Source: Pseudoalteromonas gelatinilytica
GTDB taxonomy: Bacteria > Pseudomonadota > Gammaproteobacteria > Enterobacterales > Alteromonadaceae
Assembly (NCBI RefSeq): GCF_001641615.1
Contig: NZ_LRRU01000008.1
Span: forward strand, 1-64,000
Reading direction: 5' to 3'
Length of the DNA: 64,000 bases
Numbering within the stretch: the first letter of the stretch is position 1; each line of letters opens with the position of its first letter. Below are positions 57,951 through 64,000 of the stretch, piece after piece. Both the position numbers and the translations under genes were made by a program. The notes under the pieces were generated by a model that was not told the origin of the DNA, did not search any database, and saw only the letters and a list, made by a program, of their open reading frames with translations.

Positions 57951-58568
57951 TTAACCCAGCGCCAGCCAAACGCCCACACACATCATTAGCGCACCAGCAA
58001 TACGGTTTAACCACTTCACATTATCGCCTTTATCTAAAAACAGCCTTAAGCTCTTTCCGCCTGTTGCGTAAATCAACATACAGATAAATTCGCTCAGCAT
58101 AATAATGCTCACTAATACAGCAAGCTGTGGGGCAACTGCTAAATCAACATTAATAAACGGAGGGAGTAAAGAAATCATAAATGCCCACCCTTTTGGGTTT
58201 GCAATGGCAGTAATATAACCCTGCGAAAACAATTGCCCACGACCAATTTGTTGCTGTGTATCATCATTAGGTTTAAAGCTGGTTTTAGCGCGCCACATAT
58301 TAACACCTAAGTATATTAAGTACGCACCACCTAGGTATTTTAAAAAGGCAAATAAGTCAGGGTAATTAAGCATAATACTAGCAACCCCAATCACCGCAGC
58401 AATGGCTACCGTGGCAACGCCTAACACCTCACCGACCATCATCCACAGCGTACGTCTAACGCCCACACTCATCCCTAACGTCATGGCAAGCGTCATACAC
58501 ATACCTGGAGTAATAGACACAAAGAAAAAGGTCGGAATAAAAACCGCGAGTACTGCTAAATCGAGCAT
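57951..58568 (-). CDS. LysE/RhtB family amino-acid exporter
   Basis: A 205-residue membrane protein with about six hydrophobic segments and the LysE/RhtB signatures FFVSITPGMCMTLAMTLG and the GGAYLIYLGVNMWR stretch. It exports amino acids such as homoserine, threonine or lysine relatives. I choose the ATG at 58568; a GTG four codons upstream is an alternative, and neither has a clear ribosome binding site. It is convergent with the LysR gene and next to the SDR gene. Confidence 0.88.
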   Translation of the reverse strand: MLDLAVLAVFIPTFFFVSITPGMCMTLAMTLGMSVGVRRTLWMMVGEVLGVATVAIAAVIGVASIMLNYPDLFAFLKYLGGAYLIYLGVNMWRAKTSFKPNDDTQQQIGRGQLFSQGYITAIANPKGWAFMISLLPPFINVDLAVAPQLAVLVSIIMLSEFICMLIYATGGKSLRLFLDKGDNVKWLNRIAGALMMCVGVWLALG

Positions 58569-58659
58569 AAATGCAATCACATGTTTATTGCTTAAAAAGA
58601 GAAAGCGATTAAATCACATTCACTTAAATAAGCAAACAAACACGCGATTGCTAACAGGC

Positions 58660-59421
58660 TTATAAAAACATACCACCTGATGCTTCAATGCGCTGCCCGG
58701 TCACCCAACGGTTTTCATCACCGAGTAGCTGCGCAATCATAGGACCAATGTCATCAGCTTGGCCAACGCGCCCCATGGCTGTATATGAACTGACTAATTG
58801 CGCAACCTGCTCATTATCACGGACAGCACCGCCACCAAAATCAGTGGCAATTGCACCGGGTGCGACGACATTCACGGCAATATTGCGACCAGCAAGTTCT
58901 TTTGCCAGGTATTTGGTTAATACCTCAACGGCCCCTTTCATGGTGGCGTAGGCCGCTTTTCCTGGTAATGCAAAACGTGTCAGCCCTGAAGATAAGTTAA
59001 TAATACGCCCGCCATCATTGATCATCTGATGCAGTGTTTGCGTTAAGAAAAACACTCCTTTTACATGTACATTCATCAAATTATCAAACATAGCTTCACT
59101 GGTATCAGCAAATGCACTATCACTGCCATGACCTGCATTATTGATTAAATAATCAAATCGAGAGGTTTGCCATTGTGTTACTAAGGTACTTTCAAGTGTT
59201 TGTTTGAATTCAGCAAAACCTAAAATATCGCTCACATCAAGTTGGATGGCGACGGCTTTTGCCCCTAGCGCTGCGACTTCCTCTACAACTTGCTGCGCTT
59301 CATCTTTATGGCTTCTGTAAGTAAATACGCAATCAATGTTCTTACGTGCCAAACTTAAAACTGTATTTTTACCTAAACCGCGATTACCACCTGTGATCAC
59401 TGCAATTTTGTTGCTCATCAT
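58660..59421 (-). CDS. Short-chain dehydrogenase/reductase
   Basis: A 253-residue classical SDR. The frame extends to 59454, but the ATG at 59421 follows AAAGGTAAAC and directly precedes the domain. It has GGNRGLG near residue 10, NNAG near residue 90, the catalytic Ser in INLSSGL and the YATMK active site near residue 160. It is an NAD(P)-dependent oxidoreductase of unknown substrate. It is divergent from a LysR gene across 106 bp, a common arrangement in which that LysR controls the SDR. Confidence 0.92.
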   Translation of the reverse strand: MMSNKIAVITGGNRGLGKNTVLSLARKNIDCVFTYRSHKDEAQQVVEEVAALGAKAVAIQLDVSDILGFAEFKQTLESTLVTQWQTSRFDYLINNAGHGSDSAFADTSEAMFDNLMNVHVKGVFFLTQTLHQMINDGGRIINLSSGLTRFALPGKAAYATMKGAVEVLTKYLAKELAGRNIAVNVVAPGAIATDFGGGAVRDNEQVAQLVSSYTAMGRVGQADDIGPMIAQLLGDENRWVTGQRIEASGGMFL

Positions 59422-59527
59422 GTTTACCTTTTGCTTTGGAGTTATTTTGAGCAACCAGTATATTTACACTGCAAAACCAGATAAACCATGTAAAATTGAA
59501 TTAACTGTTCGTAAATAACAAACAATC

Positions 59528-60433
59528 ATGAATGAACTAAATGCCATGAAAACCTTTGTTCAGGTTGCAGAGCTAAAAAGCTTTTCGGCTGCAGCACTTG
59601 CACTGAGCATGCCTAAATCATCTGTCTCGCAGTTGGTCAAACAACTCGAAGATACGTTAGGTGCTCGGCTTCTAAACCGCACAACAAGGCGAGTCACGCT
59701 GACCAACGAAGGCACAGTTTTTTATCAGCGCTGCAAAGATATGCTTGCTGATATAGACGAACTACAAACCCTTTTTCATAAAAAAGACGAAGCGTTATCA
59801 GGGCGTCTTAGAGTAGATATGCCACAGCCAATTAGCAGACGCTTAGTGCTGCCGAATCTAGACAGTTTTTTATCTGCACACCCACAATTAGAGATTGAAC
59901 TGAGTAGTTCTGACAGACGAGTTAACCTAATTGAAGAAGGCTTTGATTGTGTAGTACGAGTCGGTCAATTAGAAGACTCATCGCTGATTGCGAAAAGAAT
60001 TGGCCACTGCCCGATGATTAACTGTGTAAGCCCAGGTTATATTAAAAACTTTGGCAACATCACAAAGCTTAGCGATTTAGCCGAGCACTACATTGTTCGC
60101 TATAGCCAAACACTCGGTCAACTTGACCCCGGCTTTGAATACCAGGATACACAAGGCGATTGGCAAACCCTCACCATGAAATCACAGCTCACAGTCAACA
60201 ATACGGATGCTTATAAAGCAGCGTGTTTAGCAGGGCTTGGCCTTATTCAAGTGCCTCGTCATGGAGTTCTCGACGAGCTCAGCCGTGGTGAACTTATCCA
60301 AGTTTTACCTGACTACAATTTACCACCCATGCCTATGAATATCGTCTACCCAAATCGACGTCACTTACCAAGGCGCACCCGAGTATTTATTGATTGGTTA
60401 AGCGAGCAATTAAAACCGATTACCCAGAGTTAG
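59528..60433 (+). CDS. LysR-family regulator
   Basis: A 301-residue LysR regulator with the DNA-binding domain (~5-63, FSAAALALSMPKSSVSQLVKQLE) and an effector domain (~90-295). It belongs to the large group that regulates adjacent short-chain dehydrogenase genes. It is divergent from the SDR at 58660, its most likely target. It is followed by a strong terminator that also serves the convergent S9 peptidase. Confidence 0.93.
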   Translation: MNELNAMKTFVQVAELKSFSAAALALSMPKSSVSQLVKQLEDTLGARLLNRTTRRVTLTNEGTVFYQRCKDMLADIDELQTLFHKKDEALSGRLRVDMPQPISRRLVLPNLDSFLSAHPQLEIELSSSDRRVNLIEEGFDCVVRVGQLEDSSLIAKRIGHCPMINCVSPGYIKNFGNITKLSDLAEHYIVRYSQTLGQLDPGFEYQDTQGDWQTLTMKSQLTVNNTDAYKAACLAGLGLIQVPRHGVLDELSRGELIQVLPDYNLPPMPMNIVYPNRRHLPRRTRVFIDWLSEQLKPITQS

Positions 60434-60515
60434 TGTTAAATAAATACTCGGCTCATTGTTAAATCGATTCTTTTAAAGCGGCTTCTAATAATAACAAAAA
60501 CACTACCTTTAAAAT

Positions 60516-60547
60516 AAAAATCCCCGCTTAAAGGGCGGGGATTTTTT
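60516..60547. terminator. Bidirectional terminator (LysR / S9 peptidase)
   Basis: A-run, TCCCCGC, 7-base loop, GCGGGGA, TTTTTT. It lies between convergent stop codons at 60433 and 60566. Confidence 0.85.
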
Positions 60548-60565
60548 ATATAAGTAACTAAATAA

Positions 60566-63019
60566 TTACTGAGTAACACCGTCAGCGGCAACTGGCTCTG
60601 CGGGTTTTTCGTCACTTAATAAGTATTTATCTAACCACTGCTCTTGCTCCCAAAGTACATGCAGCAAGCTCTTACGAGCGCGATAGCCATGCGCCTCATA
60701 AGGTAACATCACTAAGCGGGCTTCTTTACCTAGGCCTTTTAATGCAGCGTACATACGCTCACTTTGCATTGGGAAGGTACCCGAGTTTGGATCTTCTTGA
60801 CCGTGGATCATCAGCATAGGCTCATTGATTTTCTCAGCGTGGAAAAACGGTGACATAGCCGCATACACATCTTGCGCTTGCCAAAAATCACGCTCTTCAC
60901 CTTGGAAACCAAATGGCGTTAGGGTGCGGTTGTAAGCACCACTGCGGGCAATACCGGTTTTAAATAAGTCGCTGTGCGCTAATAAATTCGCCACCATAAA
61001 GGCACCATAAGAGTGACCGGCAATCGCAATTTTGTCTTTATCTGCCACACCCTTTTCAACAAGTACATCTACCGCAGCCTTAGCACTTGCCACCAGCTGC
61101 TTACGGAATAAGTCGTTCGGCTCTTTACCGTCAACACCCACAATTGGCATTTTCGGGTCGTCAAATACGGCAATACCTTTTGCAAGATAAGGCATTGGTC
61201 CCCAATAACCGATATAAGTAAACTCATATGGCGATTCGCGCATTTGTGACGCAACGGCTTTATCTTTATATTCAAGCGGATAAGCCCACATTAGAACTGG
61301 TAACGGGCCTTGAGTTGCATCATAACCCGGCGGCAAATAAAGCGTACCACTAAGCTCAACGCCGTCATCACGCTTGTATCGAATTAACTCTTTAGTCACT
61401 CCTTTAAATTCTGGGTAAGGGTGCTCAAAAGTCGTAAGTTGGGTCAGGGTATTATCGTCTAGGTCGCGAATAAAGAAGTTAGGTTGCTCAGTTTTAGATT
61501 CGCGAATGGTAATTAAACGCTCGCCTTCGTCATCAAGCATGGCACGCACACGCTCATAATATGGCGCTTCTGATTGCCAAACGCGTGTTGTGGTATTGGT
61601 TTTTACATCATAACGGTCTAAAAACGGAATATTGCCTTGTTCAGAGGCACCATTACCACGTAAGAAAAGATAACGCCCGCCAACAACTTTTAATACGTCA
61701 GCGCCTAAATCATTCTTTTCATAGATTGGGTAACCTGGATCTTTATAAGCATCGTTATAGCTGCGCTCTGAAAATAGCACGCGGTTTTTATCTGCGTTAC
61801 GCGGTTGAATTACAAAGACGCGCTCTTGTCGGTCGCTAAAGCGCCACTCAGATAACAAAGCAACATTGCCATTGCCCCAAGCGATTGAATCAAATCGGCG
61901 TTCGACTTTAGCAAATAACTGTGCATCACGTTTAAAAGGTGCTCTTAGGCTATAAAGGTGATCGTGATAAGGCACGTCGGTTTTCATATCGCCGCCGTCT
62001 TGCGCTTCTGCCCAAATGACCTCAGCCCCTTGATCTGCTCGCCATTGAAAATCACGGCGACCGGTTCTAACACTGTCATAGCCTTGTGGAATGTTATCAG
62101 CTAAAGGCTGCTTCGCAAGCTCTGCTAGCGTATAGCCACGCATGCCCCAAATTTGCCAAGTTGCAGCAAATCGGCTGTAAGGCACTTGATACGAAAAAGG
62201 CTCATCAATCATACCAACCAAAATATTGGTAGAATCAGGCGAGACCGAAAACGATTTAATTAAGCCCGGTTGACCAATTGGTTGGCCTTGACCACTGAGC
62301 GGAATATAAGTCAATTGGCTTTGTGCAAAGAATTTAAATTGCGCTTCATCATATGGGCTAGTTAGCAAGTTTTGATAAGTACGCGCAGGTGCTTTTTCCC
62401 CACTGCTTTGTTGGATAACCGGCACGACTTGCGTGCTGTCATTGCTGATGCGCGTTTTACCAATATTGACCGCGGCATTAGCAACAATGGCGCTACTATC
62501 TGGCAGCCAAGTGTAAGGTGTGCTGGTTAAAACCGAGTTCAGCGAGGTATCACTGAGTTGGCGGGCTTGTTTAGTACTTACATTATAAACCCATAGATTA
62601 GCACTCGTTGCTTGCTCAACCACAAACGCCAAGTACTGGCTGTCGCTTGACCAACTTGGTGAACGTAAAATACCGTTTGGCAAACCCGACACAACAATTT
62701 CAGAACCGGTTTCGACATGCTTAAGCACTAAAGATGTAAATTTATTTCGTTCTCTCGAGCGCGAGAAATTAGCTGGATTAAGCTTAATACCTGCAAGCTT
62801 TAACTCTTCTTTGGCTAAGTCTTGTAAGGTATCGATGCGTTTTCTATCAAATAACGCCAACCACTGACCATCATTGGATAAATAACTACTCGGTGCAAGC
62901 TTAGCATCAACCACAGCAGCCAGTGCAGGCGATGGGGTTTGATAACCTTGATTGGCAAAACTGGGTGTGCAAACAGCTGCGCCAATGACCAGCGCAAAAA
63001 GCAATTTGAATGCTTTCAT
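60566..63019 (-). CDS. S9 prolyl oligopeptidase family, S9D glutamyl endopeptidase-like
   Basis: An 817-residue secreted peptidase. The frame extends to 63085, but the ATG at 63019 follows AAGGAACGAAC and begins a clean signal peptide (~1-22). The N-terminal ~540 residues form the beta-propeller gate; the catalytic domain has GHSYGAFM with the Ser near residue 669, IHGQEDPNSG with the Asp near 738 and YEAHGYRAR with the His near 776. The pattern around RSGAYNRTLTPFGFQ resembles plant chloroplast glutamyl endopeptidase (S9D) more than dipeptidyl peptidases. It probably cleaves peptides after acidic residues in the periplasm. It is divergent from the LacI gene. Confidence 0.9.
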   Translation of the reverse strand: MKAFKLLFALVIGAAVCTPSFANQGYQTPSPALAAVVDAKLAPSSYLSNDGQWLALFDRKRIDTLQDLAKEELKLAGIKLNPANFSRSRERNKFTSLVLKHVETGSEIVVSGLPNGILRSPSWSSDSQYLAFVVEQATSANLWVYNVSTKQARQLSDTSLNSVLTSTPYTWLPDSSAIVANAAVNIGKTRISNDSTQVVPVIQQSSGEKAPARTYQNLLTSPYDEAQFKFFAQSQLTYIPLSGQGQPIGQPGLIKSFSVSPDSTNILVGMIDEPFSYQVPYSRFAATWQIWGMRGYTLAELAKQPLADNIPQGYDSVRTGRRDFQWRADQGAEVIWAEAQDGGDMKTDVPYHDHLYSLRAPFKRDAQLFAKVERRFDSIAWGNGNVALLSEWRFSDRQERVFVIQPRNADKNRVLFSERSYNDAYKDPGYPIYEKNDLGADVLKVVGGRYLFLRGNGASEQGNIPFLDRYDVKTNTTTRVWQSEAPYYERVRAMLDDEGERLITIRESKTEQPNFFIRDLDDNTLTQLTTFEHPYPEFKGVTKELIRYKRDDGVELSGTLYLPPGYDATQGPLPVLMWAYPLEYKDKAVASQMRESPYEFTYIGYWGPMPYLAKGIAVFDDPKMPIVGVDGKEPNDLFRKQLVASAKAAVDVLVEKGVADKDKIAIAGHSYGAFMVANLLAHSDLFKTGIARSGAYNRTLTPFGFQGEERDFWQAQDVYAAMSPFFHAEKINEPMLMIHGQEDPNSGTFPMQSERMYAALKGLGKEARLVMLPYEAHGYRARKSLLHVLWEQEQWLDKYLLSDEKPAEPVAADGVTQ

Positions 63020-63050
63020 GTTCGTTCCTTTTTCGTTTTTATTTTCTATT

Positions 63051-63077
63051 CTGTAAACAAGTAGAACATGTTTGCAG
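63051..63077. promoter_or_regulatory. Inverted repeat between S9 peptidase and LacI genes
   Basis: CTGTAAACA and TGTTTGCAG form 9-base arms with one mismatch, separated by 9 bases, with the palindrome AACATGTT at the right end of the spacer. A second palindrome AAAGAGT-N4-ACTCTTT lies at 63086-63103. Either could be a LacI-family operator in the divergent promoter. Confidence 0.4.
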
Positions 63078-63181
63078 CATTTCATAAAGAGTTTCGACTC
63101 TTTTAGCAGCCAATCAGTGACTTAAACTGCTAAATTACGCTAAAATAAAAGCACTCTATTCACCACTTTTTGCTAATAAAA

Positions 63182-64000
63182 ATGAAAAAATCGACAGGCA
63201 AAGTCACAATTTGGGATGTTGCTGAACAAGCGCAAGTTTCAAAATCAACCGTGTCTTTGGTCCTTACCAACAGTGATAAGGTCAGTAAAAAAAGTAAAGA
63301 AAAAGTACTGGCTGCCATTGATAAGCTTGGTTATGTGTATAACCGTGATGCTGCAGCACTTCGCAGCAAACGCTCAAACCTCGTTGCGTTGGTTATAAAC
63401 GACTTAACCAACCCCTATTCAGCTCAGCTTGCTGTTGGTCTCGAAAAACACATTTTTGAACTTGGCATGCTGCCAATGCTCGTGAATATTGCAGAGTGTG
63501 TAGAAAGACAAACCCAAGTGGTAAAAACCTTAAAAGAATACAACGTTTCGGCGTTCATCATGTGTCCGGCTCCGGGCACACAACAGCAGTGGCAGGATGA
63601 TTTAATAAATAGCGGCTTTCCGGTTATTAATATCATGCGTGAAATTCCGTTTTCAGCAGCGCCGTGTATTTTGCCTGACAACAAAAAAGGCACGCACATT
63701 TCAACCAGCCATATTTTATCACAAGGCATTGAAGAAATAGCCTTTTTAGGCGGCACGGCAGAAATATCTGATTACCATGAACGGTTAAGTGGTTTTTTGT
63801 CTGCGCTTGATCAATTTAATATCACCGATGAAAAACCCGTTATTCAAGCGCCGACAAATCGCCAAGGGGGCCGAGAAGCCTTTAATACCCTTATAGAGCA
63901 AGCACCAAATACCAAAGCCATTGTCTGTTTTAATGATGTGATTGCCTATGGCGCGATTGAAGCAATGCGTCAACACGGCCTAGAGCCGGGTCAAGATATC
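63182..64000 (+). CDS. LacI-family regulator (runs off right edge)
   Basis: The window holds 273 codons of a LacI/PurR-type regulator with no stop before the end. The N-terminal helix-turn-helix is clear (VTIWDVAEQAQVSKSTVSLVLTN, residues ~8-30), followed by the hinge ~52-64 (AALRSKRSNLVALVINDLTNPYSAQLAVGLE) and a periplasmic-binding-like effector domain. The start is an ATG with an AT-rich leader. It is divergent from the S9D peptidase gene by 162 bp, so it may regulate that gene. The missing C-terminus means the effector cannot be judged. Confidence 0.9.
   Translation, partial: MKKSTGKVTIWDVAEQAQVSKSTVSLVLTNSDKVSKKSKEKVLAAIDKLGYVYNRDAAALRSKRSNLVALVINDLTNPYSAQLAVGLEKHIFELGMLPMLVNIAECVERQTQVVKTLKEYNVSAFIMCPAPGTQQQWQDDLINSGFPVINIMREIPFSAAPCILPDNKKGTHISTSHILSQGIEEIAFLGGTAEISDYHERLSGFLSALDQFNITDEKPVIQAPTNRQGGREAFNTLIEQAPNTKAIVCFNDVIAYGAIEAMRQHGLEPGQDI

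Overview
This window looks like an ordinary stretch of chromosome from a marine gammaproteobacterium of the Alteromonadales, most likely Pseudoalteromonas or a close relative. The basis is moderate AT-richness, four methyl-accepting chemotaxis proteins, several TonB-dependent receptors, a CHRD-repeat lipoprotein, an S9D-type peptidase, a DUF3325/DUF3649/PepSY iron cassette, and a short interspersed repeat with TAATACCAA/TTGGTATAA ends of a kind I associate with that group. The genus is an inference, since there is no rRNA or other marker here. I found no tRNA, rRNA, CRISPR array, phage or complete insertion sequence.

Layout. 1-2.4 kb: four small genes I cannot assign (a secreted protein, two membrane proteins, a coiled-coil protein). 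2.6-7.6 kb: six-domain CHRD lipoprotein, DUF6436-like protein overlapping a chemoreceptor, isochorismatase-family hydrolase. 7.7-15.0 kb: a 1511-residue sensor ending in GGDEF-EAL, convergent and overlapping by 26 bp with a membrane hybrid histidine kinase. 15.1-18.4 kb: CDF metal transporter, interspersed repeat, second chemoreceptor. 18.6-21.6 kb: AraC regulator divergent from a three-gene operon (Mpo1/DUF962-like, class II aldolase, BASS transporter). 21.9-27.6 kb: PAS-GGDEF cyclase, SPFH/NfeD pair, patatin-like hydrolase, secreted protein with aromatic-rich and Gln/Arg-rich parts. 27.8-30.7 kb: third chemoreceptor, orphan periplasmic binding protein, DM13 protein. 30.8-33.1 kb: ahpC-ahpF. 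33.3-38.4 kb: cupin, NAD-dependent epimerase, AraC regulator, SDR-like protein without a catalytic tyrosine motif, fatty acyl-CoA ligase. 38.4-41.1 kb: DUF3429, small membrane protein, BMT5-like methyltransferase with a zinc finger, Gfo/Idh/MocA oxidoreductase. 41.2-42.9 kb: fourth chemoreceptor. 42.9-47.3 kb: TonB receptor divergent from the DUF3325/DUF3649/PepSY operon. 47.4-57.9 kb: EamA exporter, two-repeat secreted protein, TonB siderophore receptor with a strong Fur box, secreted PHB-depolymerase-like esterase with thrombospondin type 3 repeats, another TonB receptor with a Fur-like box, LysR regulator. 57.9-64 kb: LysE exporter, SDR divergent from LysR, S9D peptidase divergent from a LacI regulator that runs off the right edge.

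How the genes work together: three themes dominate, namely sensing and motility (four chemoreceptors, hybrid kinase, two c-di-GMP proteins), Fur-type iron acquisition (three TonB receptors and a PepSY cassette), and small lipid or hydroxy-acid metabolic operons under AraC/LysR control. No single locus stands out as a wholly new defence or biosynthetic system. The most unusual items are the zinc-finger BMT5-like methyltransferase, the SDR lacking YxxxK, the Mpo1-like/aldolase/BASS operon, the CDF transporter with an HxxxH motif, and the interspersed repeat.
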